Shown: positions 10,624 through 23,137 of the stretch, in pieces | Layout of the letters: each line of letters opens with the position of its first letter | Position numbering within the stretch: the stretch's first letter is position 1 | Origin: Cladorrhinum sp. PSN259 | Lineage: Eukaryota; Ascomycota; Sordariomycetes; Sordariales; Podosporaceae | Length of the DNA stretch: 64,000 nt | Direction: 5' to 3' | NCBI GenBank assembly: GCA_033725935.1 | Contig: MU867126.1 | Span: forward strand, 1 to 64,000 | Notes under the pieces: model-generated | The model's input: only the letters and a program-made list of their open reading frames with translations | Database searches by the model: none | Told to the model about the DNA's origin: nothing | Made by a program: the position numbers and the translations under genes

Positions 10624-12352
10624 GGTTGCAGTAGAGTCCTAAACTTTTAGAGTGCAATAGGGAACTCAGGTGGTCCCTTTTGCTGATGCCAGCAACGGTC
10701 CCAACACCCCGCTATTGTCCTTTTTGCTCTGGCCTTTTATTTTATGACGCTCACTTTCGAGGGATAAGTTAGGCGTCACGACCCAAGAAACGGTACGGGG
10801 GCCCCACCCCGGCCCAAGGCATCCACTCAGAATGTAGGAAAGGAGCGCCAATCAGAGAGGTCCCGATGTCCCAGGCATCACTTCTGACCTTTATTATGTA
10901 GCCCAGCCACTACGGCATCGAGTAGTCCCTTTGTCACAGCAGTATGATAAAAGTACTGGACTGTAACACTGCTTGCACTGAAGCATCTTCCGACGGCTTA
11001 CGTTCTACCTGACCACACACCTACCTCTCCAGGTTGAACACAATCCGGAACTCTGTCCTTCAGGGTTCGGGTTACGCCGTTCGTCACATTGGGCGAACCG
11101 CCGCCCAACAGATCTGCGTGTCAGAAACTCTGCAACATTGCTGTGATCACTACAGAGCGATCAGAAAGGCGGTTGGAGTTGCTTGATTGTCCCTGCTCTC
11201 TAGCTTCGCCAGAGAGCTACCTTTGTATATCCGAGTGCATAAACTAGATGGCAAGGTTGCGGCTGATCAACGATTTGACGCTTCCCCGGTCAGGGCCACG
11301 ATTCACTCCGTGGATCGTGCTCTCCTTTCTAGCATAATCTCGCCTGATACAATAATCCCTACTTCCCAGTCCGAGGAGTGTATATTATAAGAGATCGGGA
11401 AACTTTTGGAGAGCGCTGACTAGAAGGGGGAAAATGAGCAATTGAAAACGAAGAATCCTGTCCAACGGACTCAAAACGGGGTCACGACTGGAGTTCAAAG
11501 GAAGAAACAAACGGGCCGCTTCTTTCAATTCATGCTTAAAACATTTACAGTCGGGGATGAATGTTGGCTCCCGAGGAATCGTCATGCACCGTATATCTCA
11601 ATAAGCTGGATTTTACTTCTGAACCGTGCACGGCACCAAGCTACGCAAAGCCACTGCTCTAAAAACCTACGTTGAATTGGAATAAACTTAAGGCGGCACT
11701 TACAACGGTATTTGTGGGGGGGGGGGGGGGTATAAGGTATAAGCAGTTGTAATATCTGGGACATCGTGCTCCTCCGCATCTGCCGAGGGCTCGACTTTCG
11801 TGTTCTGCCGCCAGCTGCCGTTTTCGTCTCGTCCGCCTTCTCATCTTTGAGGCCTTAGTATTATATGCCGCCAGCCCTCTTTTCTTGCTCTAAGTTATAC
11901 CGAGTTACCGCTTCCGCTACTATTTGCACCGGTCTTCTACCCAGGCACGATCTTGTCTATCTCAGATAGGACGAACTCAACCCTAAGCCAACGATGATCC
12001 GCCGCGGCCGTAGCTAGAAATCCGGAATCTCGCCTCATAAATCATGCGTTTTCGTCATTTCTTGTAATCTCAAGGAAGTCGTAGTAGGCTCTGGGAGGAG
12101 CGAATTAATGGGATTGAGGTGAAACTAAGACATTGGGGAGCACCCTGTGGCTATCCGCCATATCTACGGGGCACTTCTTCCTTTCTCTCGCTCCTAAAAA
12201 CTTTGACTTTTGGATATATTATGCTCAGTTGTATTCCTATAGGTAGCCCTAAACTTAACAATAGGAAAAATTCCAAAAATAACAACAATAAAAGAAAGAA
12301 ATAAAGAAAGAAAAAAAAAAAAAAAGGGGGGGATTGAAAGTTGCGTTGACAA
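10624..12352. other. Intergenic, no gene recognised
   Basis: No frame here shows family resemblance. The stretch includes a poly-G run of about 14 bases near 11717 and an A-rich then G-rich tract at 12282-12330, both low complexity. The A-rich tract lies just 3' of the HET pseudogene on its strand. Confidence 0.4.
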
Positions 12353-14513
12353 TCACAAAATCCGAACCCGATATCCTCGCTCGGAGCCCAGATACTCCCC
12401 TACGGTAAAACCAGCCTTAGCTTCACTGGGTCGCCAGCCCCGCGGGTGGTGGGACATCTCAAGGCCACATCGACGAAGAGTAGATGGATCTAGATCATCA
12501 GGAGTGAGCAGTATGTGATATACACGGTCAACAGAGGCCCCGTGTCGATCAGCGTCGTAATCCATATAAGATTCCCGATAAAGGGGGAGAATATAGAGGT
12601 TGTCCATGGGGCACAATTCGGCGTCGAGCAGCACTTTGTCTTTTCTCTTTACTAACCGGTATCGTTCAGGGAAGCGATCATCAGGAGGGCTGGCGGGAAC
12701 ATATTTCTTCAATGGGCCCTCGACGATCAACAGCCCGCGGACCGGCTTCCTCGGGTCTTTATCATCGGTTGCGCTTTCGCAATGGACGATCTGGGCAATA
12801 GGATCAAACCCTTTTCTCGACCACTCTGGTAGTGACACTGGGCCGTCAACAGAGGCCCAAGACCATGTTGGCGCCCTCGGCGGATGGGGCCGCACACCGG
12901 ATGCCGAATCCACATGCCACGCAAGTTGTGGGAGGATGTCTCCATTGTTCCAGATTCCACAGTGGTATGTGCCGCTCCATCGCCGTCCCAGCGTTTCAGC
13001 GATTCCCAATATTGCTGGGAGCTTGTCCGAGGCGTAGCTCAGAGACCGCTGTGTATAATTTCGCAGGACAGGGGCCCAATTTTGCAGCGGTGTCTCCGCT
13101 GAGGAAATAATGTTCCCCATGCTGTGATATGCCATGCCGTTCTTGAGCGAGTCCGGAAACGTCTCACCGGCGACGTTAGTATTACACTCCCAGAAGACTT
13201 GATTCTCTGCAAAGTGCAAAATCCTGGGCGACAACAGCCGCTCCTGCAGAACCCAAGCTCTCTGCTGCGAGTCAGCAGGCGGAACCACGGGGTCGACGTC
13301 TGGGCCGGTACTCACTGTTTGTAGCGGTGAAAGCTCTACCGCCGCGGTAAAGTAATCTTCCTCAACTAGAACAGCGTTTCGGGGCCCCCCAAAATCAAGA
13401 ACAAGCGGCCCAACAAGCCGCTCGCTCGTTCTCGTTCGGAAGAGATCCTCGCCGCTGTTCCGAGAAGCCGTTGCCGAAATATTACACCAAGCGTGTCGAT
13501 ACACCTTATGCATGAGTTGAGCTTCTTTCGCCCAATCCTCTGGCTCGTCTTGGATGATGCAGAGGCTATCGATCCACAGATATCGGACTTGGAGCTTTCG
13601 GGCAGCCTGGACGGCGTGTTCAAAAGTTCGCGGCAAGTTCGGAATCCCGAGCAAGAAGTTTGCATGGTTGCCCTTCTTGAGCATCACTGGGTTCCCACCG
13701 CCCCAGCAGTGACTCAGCGTCACGTAAACGGCCGTTTACCTCGTTCTGCGAGGTTTCCACCAATTTGATAACTCCAACCGTGCCAGACTCTGTGCTCGCA
13801 ATGCCAATATCAAGAAGGCGGGTTGGATACCAAGGCCCGCCTGCATCGCTTTCCTGACATCTCTTATGGTTCAGCGTACAATCCGCGATCCACTCCTGCG
13901 CCCTCTCCCACACGGAGACAGAATCGGTGGAAGGTCCGACATTGTAAATCTCGGTCCTAACCTTCCCTAGAGCTATACGTCCGCACCTAATCAGTTGCCA
14001 TCACGGAAACGGTTTTGAGCCGCTACTAGATCAGAAAAATAGACATACCAGCGCGCAACATCGAAAGCCTTATTCCATGCCCAGATCTTGTGATGCAAAT
14101 CAAAGGAGGGCGTGACCCATGATAGGAGATTTCGCATTCAAGGAACGTTTCCGATTCCAGGGCAGGGTCGCCGGAGTCCAGAAGAACGGATGACGGCATA
14201 AGATCCCTTAGACGGCAGCAAATATAGCAGTCCTTGTAAATCGCATCTTCCCACTCTCGACGAGATTTGTGGTGCTCATTGCCGCCCAAACTAACCACAT
14301 CGCCATCATACCCCAGTTGGAACACGGCGCCGTCGGCAATATCAATATACTTGTAACACCTGAAAACGCACTCTTTGCAGATATCGCAGAGGGTTAATAG
14401 AGGCTCCGTCGCATCTTGAATGATTTTAGCGACTGGGCCTGCTGAGTGTTAGTAATAGGTTGTAAGAACGGGTGACCAAAACCGGGTCTTTCCCTACCTT
14501 CCTCGTCCATCAT
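12353..14513 (-). pseudogene. HET-domain protein gene with a frame break
   Basis: Modelled minus-strand exons are 14513-14498 (16 nt, MMDEE), 14438-14049 and 13966-12353, with introns 14439-14497 and 13967-14048. The N-terminus has Cys pairs (LCDICKECVF, CYICCRL). The HET signature follows: WYPTRLLDIG, then YVTLSHCWGG, YLWIDSLCIIQD, AWVLQERLLSPR and APTWSWASVDG. The frame running through KLVETSQNEVNG does not continue into YVTLSHCWGG. The sequence carries one base too many (or two too few) at 13724-13739, a perfect 16-bp palindrome. No intron fits, because the conserved motif starts immediately. HET domains act as NAD-consuming or cell-death modules in vegetative incompatibility. The call is a recent pseudogene; a sequencing or assembly error is the alternative. 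Confidence 0.65.
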
Positions 14514-17422
14514 CTCGAGGCTTATCCAATTAAGTGGTGTAACAGATGCTTAGATCCTTGAAAACACCAGAGCTTGACAGGAGAGATTCTGTGTTTTCAA
14601 GGCTCGAATTGCCAAAATAACCTTCCATTGCCCCCAAGTCCATACCTTAGTCTCCTAAACATAAGATCGGGGCTCGGAAGCACTCCTGCTTCACCCCCCC
14701 CCCCCCCAACTTCTGATCTTTTCCACGTCTTTCCATGCAGCAGTCATTCCACCAATGGCAAAACCTTTGACAAACTGCCGATGCTGGTTTTTTCAAGTCT
14801 GCTCCATTGGATGAAACATTATATTCTTGGCGCCTCGACGCACAAATTTATTTCTAGTCTGTTCGAAAGCCACTAGCGGAAGTTAAGGGTGGTATCGCCT
14901 GCTGGCAGAAGGTACATGTATTCAAGCACAGACAAGTATTGGTGGATAGAGGTGATCCATCTTACAAGGCGAGAAACATTAGCTAAAATCTGTATGGTAA
15001 AGGCGATTAGTAGCGAGGCGTGCAGTAAATTTGGGTCATCCGAGCTGAAATTATGTCTTCCCTCTGTCTTGGGAGCAAGCAATTAAACACCGGAAGATAT
15101 TGATTAAAAGAGCGCAGTGTGTTTTCGCAGTAATCATACAGATGGCATGTTTGAGGTAAGCCGCGGCTCCCCAAATCTTTCAGACCGCCTGCTAACGAAC
15201 TGTGACCCAACAGGAGATATTCAGCTTCTGCGAACATTAGCCGCTGCTACCTAGTTAGAAGAGTGAGAACCAGTCTGTGTTCAAGGAAATGGAAAGATAC
15301 AACTTAGGCGTATTGTTTTAAAGTCTATATCCTTATCCGGTGTAGATTATGATATCAGACTTATAGGTCTGTCTATCCCTAATCTAACAATTGGCTGGAG
15401 TATCCTCTGTATGCTCCCTACTTAAATATTAGGTTATAATGATTGCCTTATAATATATATCTACTTCTAGTGCAAGCTATAATAAAATGTTATAATGATT
15501 AAAAACAATCACAAGAAGTGAAAATGAAGCGCTATAATAAATGTGGTTCATAATGCTATTAGCTAAGCAAGCTGGGAAAAAAAGGGAATTGAAGATAATT
15601 ATTATTATTGTCACCCTCCGTTCACATGATGTATCTGTACTATCTAGATATTCAGAAGGAGACCGCAACAGCAATGGAAGCGCCTCAAAAGCTTTCGTTT
15701 ACTTTGAAAAAGTTGGGGTTAATGGCGAGAAGCAGGAATAATTCATGCAGTGAGTCCTCTTTCGTCTTAAATATGTCCCATGACCATAGATACACCACCA
15801 CATTATAAAGTCTTCACGCCACCGTGGCTAGGCATTGGGACGGGTGTAACCTTGACCGCCGTAAATATTTGGCCCATCACCATGTGCTGACGTTTTTTAC
15901 CACTTCACAGTGCGCAACTGCATAATTGGCCCTATGCGAATGACATGTGGCTAATCTTGCCGTGATGCCGTAGCAGCAGAGCCCTTGCCTCTTCATGGAT
16001 GCCTCCTGGCCACAGGTTTCATCTAAAATATCACCGTGGAGATGCCAAGTTATTGCCTCAAGCATCTACTCTCCGTGGCTCATAGTTATTTTCTGGAGAG
16101 GCTGGACTGGTACAACATCCTCCACACAAGGTACAGCAGTACCAGACTCGGCGGAGAAGGTCGGCCAACGCTAAAGATTGATTCCCTTGGCCCATGTGTA
16201 CAAATTCGCGTAGTGAGCTTTGAGAATATACGCATGACCATGCTTTTTGACCACGACTTCAAGTCCATGATTCATATCTCTACGCAGCAAGCTGTCATGG
16301 ACTATTATGGCGTGCCTATTCATAATAGTACTAAGGTGGATCCAGGGCAGTGGGATTTGTTTGCCAAGTATTGCCACGGCAGGCTTCAAGCATGTCAATG
16401 TTGCGTTTAGTAACTAGATAAAGGAGGACGCCCGAGGTATGAGCAAAGTTCTGAAGTTAGCCGAGTATTGCTCCTTGACGGATGAGCTACACGTAATTGG
16501 TGCGGGGGGAGGAGACTTGAAGGAGAGAGACCCCGAGAGAACAACGAGTCGAGTATGTACCCAAAGCCAAGACTTGGTTGATAGCCTATCTTGTCATAGA
16601 CGGTGTAGCACGTTTACCTGGTTCTTCCCTGTACACCATCTTGTAGCGAACCCTTGCTAAATCCTTCGTTCCACTTAACTCGTTTGGCCCCAATGTATGG
16701 AACTTGTAGCTTAGCTTGTACTCCACACAACAGTTGTGTTCCTCGATACCGTGACTAAAATCCTACGTTGTTCGGAACCCACCCGGAGCAATAATCACGC
16801 CACAAAGAAAAGAGAACCAATAATAAAGCCGGAGATTAGGACGTGTGCCGGAACCTAACCCGGCAAGCCCTGCCGAGAAAGCCCAACAGGGCGGTACGAT
16901 GTAACATCAAGAGCTTGTGTCGGCGTATTCGCCTTCTGGAGGGTGTAGCACCTTGCCATATCAAGGCAAGCTCGATTGCGGCTGACAGAGTTCTACCAGA
17001 AAACACTTCGGCATTAGAACTTGAAATGATCTTGTGTCATTCTTGTGCGACGTGGAGCGAGAATGTAACCTCGCAACCGGGGATCAAATGTCCTTTGGTA
17101 AAGAAACTATTGCTCGCTACCGGTCTTCTACACCAACTGGGTCGGTAGCTCTGCGACCTTGGGACGAGACAACCATGTAAGACGACCTGTGATAGGCGGA
17201 CGTCTGGCGTTTGTGGAATTCTGAGAGAGTGTGTATCCGCATTCGGCATTCATGATGTGTTTTTCCCATCATCCCGGCGACATGGAGCCTGGCAAGGGGG
17301 GGAGGGGAGATGGAGTTGGTCCTAAACAGACTGGATATATAATCGTTCCCATCCAGCCGGGTAGTTGATTGAGTCTTGATCTACCCATCAGCATCATCAA
17401 CGTCTGGGCCATCCGAGTAAAG
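14514..17422. other. 2.9-kb intergenic region, no gene recognised
   Basis: The stretch contains a poly-C run near 14694-14708 and several short frames. The longest, 16042-16410 (+), begins with ATG but has no recognisable motif. Bases 15300-15650 are AT-rich. The last 100 bases are the promoter of the tyrosinase gene. Confidence 0.4.
17336..17342 (+). promoter_or_regulatory. TATA box of tyrosinase gene
   Basis: TATATAA lies 81 bp upstream of the tyrosinase ATG at 17423, a normal spacing for a filamentous fungus promoter. Assigned by sequence and position only. Confidence 0.45.
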
Positions 17423-18673
17423 ATGCGTTCTTCTGTCCTTCTCTTCCTCGCCGGGAGCGCTATTGTCTCCGCTCAGGAGGCAGCCCGCCCGCCTGCCACA
17501 ACCAAGCCAACGGATCTTTTGGCCGCCGACGCTTTGTCCAGACTTACTGTCTACGCCGACCTGAACAACAACCGCCTGGCATGCAACTCCAAGAATGTTG
17601 CCCGTCGCCGTGAGTGGTAAGTTTTTTTCACACCTTTGCTCACGATATCTTGCACTAATAAAAGATGACTCAGGGGCGACCTCTCTCCCAAAGAACGCAG
17701 GCAGTATATCGCGGCTGTGAAATGCCTCATGAGCCGCCCCTCCATCCACGACCCAGTTCAAGTTCCCGGTGCCAAAACTCGCTATGATGATTTCGTTGCT
17801 GTGCACATCAATCAAACATTTGAGATTCACGCAACCGCCAACTTCCTCTCCTGGCACAGATACTTTACTTGGACCTATGAGCAGGCCCTCCGCAACGAGT
17901 GCGGTTACAAGGGGTACCAGCCATACTGGAACTGGGGCAAGTACGCTCACGACCCCCTCAGTTCCCCCATCTTCGACGGCTCTGATACTTCGATGAGCGG
18001 AAACGGTGCTTACTACCCCCACAACTGCACCGACGCCCTGAACAACGGTATCAACTGCATCCCCCCCGGAAACGGTGGTGGTTGCGTTATGACCGGCCCC
18101 TTCGCCAACATGACCGTCAACCTCGGCCTGCTCGCCGTGAGCCTCCGGGCGGACAACATCGCGGCCAACTTCACCGATGGCTTCTTCGGCTACAAGCCCC
18201 GTTGCCTCCGCCGCGATATCAGCCAATGGGTCAGCTCGCGATGGGGCCGGGACGTCGACACCCTCGAGCTGCTTACCAACTTCACCACCATCGATGGATT
18301 CCAGAACCGCATGCAGGGCGAGTTTGACACTGGTTTCTTTGGAGTCCACACAGCCGGCCACTACACCATCGGTGGTGATCCCGGTGGCGACTTCTTCGCC
18401 AGCAACGGTGATCCCGCCTTCTATCTTCACCACGCTCAGATCGATCGAGTCTGGTGGATTTGGCAGAACTTGCAGCCTGCGGCCCGCACCAACGCCATCG
18501 GTGGCACCATTACCATTTTCAACACGCCACCCAGCAGAAACGGCACGTTGGCGGATGTGTTAGATATGGGTGTAAACAATGGCCTTGCTCAGGGGCCTCG
18601 GCCGATTGCTGATGTCATGTCCACCGTCGGAAAGTCGGGATCAGGGGGCCCATTGTGCTACGTTTATGTCTAA
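17423..18673 (+). CDS. Secreted tyrosinase (type-3 copper phenol oxidase)
   Basis: Exons 17423-17616 and 17674-18673 join to 397 residues; the intron is 17617-17673 (GTAAGT...CTCAG, W codon split). The ATG gives a clean signal peptide ending near SAIVSAQ. Copper site A is seen as HINQTFEIHA and SWHRYF (about residues 85-110). Copper site B is seen as HTAGHYT and YLHHAQIDRVWWIW (about 300-340). These supply the six His ligands of tyrosinase. The protein would hydroxylate monophenols and/or oxidise catechols to quinones outside the cell. There is no long C-terminal extension, so this resembles the short secreted fungal tyrosinases. Several N-glycosylation sequons are present. The neighbouring guanine deaminase is convergent and ends 104 bp away. 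Confidence 0.9.
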
Positions 18674-18776
18674 GTAGAAGAAATCCATATTCATAAGCAG
18701 ATAAAAAGCGAAATGAAGTAATAAAGCCAGACAGCAAGAAAGTTTTTAAGTTTTCATCGTCTGCAGCTTCTAAAGT

Positions 18777-20219
18777 TTAATTTGGAATTCCAACTTGAGC
18801 CCTGTCCCACCTTCCCGCTTCCTTCTTGACCAACCTGCCCCTAATAAAAACCCGGACAATATTGCGATCGTCGCCTGTCATGATAAACTTTTCGAAAACA
18901 GTGCGCAAATCGTCATCGGGAAGAACAGGCGTCATGACTCCCAACTCCTTCCCCCCATCGTCGACGGTCCCAATCACGAGGGCATCGAACTCCTTCCCTA
19001 CGTCAAAACTCCCAATCTTGTCGGCCAACCCACACACCTCGGCGCCACCCAATGTTGCGAGATAAAACACCTCAGCAGTGCTCAGCCCTTTATCCTTCCC
19101 TTCCGACAGTTTCTCCCTCGCATGGCTTGCGATCATGGCCTGCCTCATAGCGTCAATGATACTGCTCGAGAAGCCACCCCCGCTATCGGTTCCCAGCCCG
19201 ACCTTGATTCCCCTCCGCATAAACTCTCTCACTGGCGCCGCCATGAACCCTCCACCGACTGTCATGTTGGAGATTGGACAGTGTGCAACGCCGCATTCCA
19301 GCTCCTTCACTCGCTTCAGCTCGTACTCTGTCATATGACAGCAATGCGCCAGAATCGTTCGAGGTCCCAGCAATCCGTAATGCTCGTAAAGATCCGATTC
19401 ACTGCCCCCAAATTGCGGAAACAACTCCTTTGTCGCCACAATCTCCTGTTCCGCTTCGTTGAAATGGGTCTGGATGGGCAAATCGGGATGCTTCTTTGCA
19501 ATTTCACCCAGTCCTTGCAGAGTCTCAGGTGTGCAGGAGATAGCGAACCTCGGCGTCAGCACGGGTTTGACAAGCTCTCCAGCGGGATCGATATTCTGGA
19601 TATGGTCAATGCACTCTCTCGTCACGCGCAGGCTCTCTTCGACAGAGGCATCGCGGTACGAGTCCGGAGAGTTGCGAGTCATGTTGCACTTTCCGACAAA
19701 CGCTCTCTGGCCCTTTGAGAAACACATGTCGGCCAGGATCTTGGTCGCTTCCCCGTGCACCGAACCGTAGTAGCTGGCTGTGGTGATCCCTTGTCGCAGG
19801 AAGCCATCAACACACGATGAATACGCTTGCCTGGCGTACGCAGGGTCGGAGAATTTGGATTCTTGGGGAAATGTTATTTGATCAAGCCAGTCAAGGATGT
19901 GTAGGCCCTGACCGAGACCACGCATATTCCATTGCGGGGCGTGGTTGTGCGTGTCGACGAACCCAGGGATCAGGAATTCCCCCTTGGCGAGATAAGTTAT
20001 GTCGATCTGGTCAGGTGCGAGATTTAGAGAGTTTAGAGACGCAGTCGGATTGGATGGGTCAACGGTTTTGGCCATCAACTCAATGTGGGTGCCTTGGGCA
20101 TTGAGGAGGAGAAAGCCGAGCGGGATGATCTCGAGGGTTGGGGAGCCATCTTTGGAGCCGGGGAGGGAGTGAATGAGCGGCCCAATGAAGGCGCGGGTTT
20201 TCGTCGTCATGGCCATGTC
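18777..20219 (-). CDS. GUD1: Guanine deaminase
   Basis: A single exon of 480 residues. The open frame extends upstream, but the first ATG is at 20219 (MAMTTKTRAFIGP). The protein is an amidohydrolase that converts guanine to xanthine in purine salvage and nitrogen use, in the cytosol. Visible metal-site motifs are IPGFVDTHNHAPQW (about residue 85, with the HxH pair and the guanine-deaminase APQ), QTHFNEAEQE, ILAHCCHMTE and GLGTDSGGG (the late Asp). Length matches the family. The product name is secure at family level. It diverges from the P450 gene with 427 bp between start codons, so regulatory sequence could be shared. Confidence 0.9.
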   Translation of the reverse strand, partial: DMAMTTKTRAFIGPLIHSLPGSKDGSPTLEIIPLGFLLLNAQGTHIELMAKTVDPSNPTASLNSLNLAPDQIDITYLAKGEFLIPGFVDTHNHAPQWNMRGLGQGLHILDWLDQITFPQESKFSDPAYARQAYSSCVDGFLRQGITTASYYGSVHGEATKILADMCFSKGQRAFVGKCNMTRNSPDSYRDASVEESLRVTRECIDHIQNIDPAGELVKPVLTPRFAISCTPETLQGLGEIAKKHPDLPIQTHFNEAEQEIVATKELFPQFGGSESDLYEHYGLLGPRTILAHCCHMTEYELKRVKELECGVAHCPISNMTVGGGFMAAPVREFMRRGIKVGLGTDSGGGFSSSIIDAMRQAMIASHAREKLSEGKDKGLSTAEVFYLATLGGAEVCGLADKIGSFDVGKEFDALVIGTVDDGGKELGVMTPVLPDDDLRTVFEKFIMTGDDRNIVRVFIRGRLVKKEAGRWDRAQVGIPN

Positions 20220-20646
20220 GGTGGGTTTGGGCTGAGACCGGTATAATTTTTTTTCCAAGTTTGAGGAATGTTGAGGTTCGAAGAAGGGAAAAAGACCTTT
20301 GGTTGAGGGTGGGTCGTCAGTGTCTCACTGCAACTTTCGTGCCCAACTTGATTCGTGGAGATGGTGTGGCAAGATCCCAGCTCCTCATTGGCGCCTTGTT
20401 CCTCACTATTCTGGTCCTCCTCACTGCGCCCCAGCTTCAGGGAGATGCCGCCTTTAAACGCATTAACCATTGGAAGATCGAATAATGCTTTCAGCAGGCT
20501 TGAACACGTTATCCGAGGGCTATTTGGGTCTTAATAAGAAGGGCGGCGTCCATCGACAACAATATCCCGTCAAATTCAGTTTTCCAAAAGCACACAGAAC
20601 CAAGATATATAAAATCAACTACAAATCTACCCAGATATAGCGCAAC
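20220..20646. promoter_or_regulatory. Divergent promoter, guanine deaminase / P450
   Basis: 427 bp lie between the two start codons. A TATATAAA box at 20606-20613 is 34 bp before the P450 ATG. No GATA-factor cluster or other operator was confirmed by eye. Confidence 0.5.
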
Positions 20647-22418
20647 ATGTCTACATCCCCTTTTAGTATTGCCGGCAGGATGCCAAAGTTTCACCCTACG
20701 TCCATCATCGATCAGGAGGCCGATTCATGCGGCAAGCCCTGTCTGCTGATGCTGTTCGTTGGCATCAGTGTCCTCGGGCTAATCATTGCTGCAATCAAGA
20801 GAGTATTCCTCCATTCTCTTTCCCACATTCCCGGCTCCAAGTTCGCGGCCCTCACAATGTGGTACGAGTTCTACTTTGACGTGTTCAAACAGGGACAATA
20901 CATATGGCAAATTCAAGATATGCACGTCAAATATGGCAAGTCGCACAGCACTCCATAGAGATAGGAACCAGAGCTAACTTCCTCAAGGTCCCATTGTCCG
21001 AATCAACCCCTACGAGGTACACATCAAAGATAGCGAGTTCTATGACGACCTTTACTGCGCGAATCGGAAACTTGACAAGTACGAGTGGTGGTGCAGATGT
21101 ACCGGGACGATGGGAAGCGTCTTTGCCACGGTTTCGCACGATCACCATCGGCTGAGAAGGGCACCTTTGCAGCCATTCTTTTCCGCTCGCTCTGTGGCTC
21201 AACTCGAGAACCAGCTCAAGTCAAAAATCGACAAGCTATCAGCAAGGCTCTCAGACCTTATTGAGAAGAATCAGGTGGTCCGCTTTGATGCTGCTTTCAT
21301 GGCCCTTACTATGGACACCATCTCCGATTACGCCTTTGGCAAGGATAGCAAGTGTCTCGACGAACCCGACTTGGGAGTCAACTGGAGGGAAATCATGGCT
21401 GGCGCTGTTCAATGCTGCCCTACTCTTCTACAGCTTCCCTGGCTGGCGTCTCTCGCGAAGAAGTTGCCTGTCTCTGTTGTATCCGCCATCAATCATCACT
21501 TCGGACTTTATTTGGAATTTCAGAGCGTTGCCAGGGAGAATATCAGGTCAATTGTAGAAGGGAAAGGTGAAAAACCTGCAGATGGAAATGGTCACCCCCG
21601 CACTATCTTTCACGCTGTCCTTGACAGCAACCTGCCCGCGCATGAGAAGACTATTGATCGGCTTTGCGACGAAGGAAGCATAATCATGCTCGCCGGGTCC
21701 GAGACGACAGCTCAGAACCTTGGGAGGCTGTTCTTCTATCTCAAGCACGAGCCGCGCGTGCTTGCCAAAGTCAGACAGGAACTTGATGAGGCCATTCCCG
21801 ATCCCAACCAAATACCCTCGTGGGGTGCCTTGCAACAGCTCCCGTACCTGAGTGCAACAATCAAGGAAGGCATTCGCATGTCATATGGCGTTTCCACTCG
21901 GTTGCCTCGCATATCCGATGTTGATATCACATACAAAGGCTACATCATTCCGGCTGGGGTGAGCATAAAGAATTCACTCCCACACCTGCGCCTGAACGCT
22001 AACATATTTCCAAGACCCCTGTCTCCTCAACGCCGTTGTTTGTCCTCACGGACCCAGCTCTCTTCCCGCAACCAGAGACCTTCCGCCCCGAACGCTGGAT
22101 CGAGGCAGCCAAGACACTCGACAAGTACTTTGTGGCATTCAATAAAGGCTCCCGTCAGTGTCTAGGGATCAAGTATGAGCTGTCCTTCTCTACATTCGTC
22201 GGTTCGAGAGTGAAAATCCAAAGCTAACATGGCTGAATTAATGTAGCCTAGCATATTCAGAAATTTATCTCACCGTTGCCACACTTGTTCGCAGATTTGA
22301 CTGGGAAATGTACGAAACTACCTTACACGATGTTGTTTGCAAACATGACTTCATGGTTCCAGGGACGAAATTAGACAGCAAGGGTGTCCGTGGAAAAATC
22401 ACAGCAAGACGGCTATAA
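20647..22418 (+). CDS. Cytochrome P450 monooxygenase
   Basis: Four exons: 20647-20935, 20988-21958, 22015-22172 and 22247-22418 (529 residues). The N-terminal membrane anchor is at about residues 35-58 (LLMLFVGISVLGLIIAAI). Signature motifs are the I-helix AGSETT, the K-helix EGIR (ExxR), FRPERW, and the haem loop FNKGSRQCLG with its Cys ligand. The first intron (20936-20987) uses a GC donor (GCAAGT...CAAG) with branch point GCTAACT; the other two are GT-AG. The sequence around the haem loop resembles the trichodiene-oxygenase-like P450s of ascomycetes, which often act in secondary metabolism or xenobiotic oxidation. The substrate cannot be told. It is an ER membrane protein by family rule. 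Confidence 0.9.
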
Positions 22419-23137
22419 GAGCCCATGCCGATTTGAAGCATGAAAATAGTATTATTTGTGATAGAACGGTTTTCATTTAGCATTGTATCTATGACTTTAT
22501 CACTGAGAACGTGCTAGACTAATTTCAACTATAGCGTGGCAACTCTTTGAAGGTTGCCTGATATACCCGTGGTAGAACTGGAAATAATTAGCCGCGGTAT
22601 ATGTTCACCCCAGCCACCAGTGAGCAACTTGCATGTTACTAAGCGTGATGCAGAATATATTAAATCCGTCCTCACTTCAACCAACATGATATTAGTTGAC
22701 TGGACCTACACATCACATTGTGTAACCATTTACTCGATGCGGAAGAGTCATACATTTACTTATCAGTAATGGAGCTTCAGTGTCTTGCCTGCCTGGTGGA
22801 GAGAACTGAATGCTACCCGTTGATGGCTCAGCCGTCAGCAAATTTAGGCACTATTTTTCACTATCTTGCACACAGAGAAGGCGAATAATGACTCACGTAG
22901 CATAGATGCAGTGAGACCAGCAAAGCCTCTGCGTTCTCAATAGCCCGTAAGATTCGGTATAAATACATGTAGTCCTGGAACTCGCATGCTTGCTACCTTG
23001 GTTGCTACTCAAACAAAAATCCACATTCGACAAGAAACTTGACTCGAATAGAACTTGACAACTACACCACAAACGCTTCTGCAGCCGCTTAATTTCACTT
23101 TTTTCTTCTGAAAGAACCGTTCAGCAAATATATAACA
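22419..23137. other. Intergenic, no gene recognised
   Basis: This holds the 3' region of the P450 gene and the 5' region of the small gene at 23138. No motif-bearing frame was found. Confidence 0.4.

Noticed and set aside
14026..14120. Second apparent frameshift in the HET gene (an alternative frame reads WNKAFDVARW)
   Set aside because: A consensus intron (13967-14048) lets the first frame continue cleanly, so no frameshift is needed there.
16042..16410. Plus-strand frame starting with ATG (about 120 codons)
   Set aside because: Nothing recognisable and no neighbouring exons; not enough to call a gene.
17381..18433. Long minus-strand open frame (350 codons)
   Set aside because: It lies exactly antisense to the tyrosinase exons, has no family motif, and results from the codon bias of the real gene.
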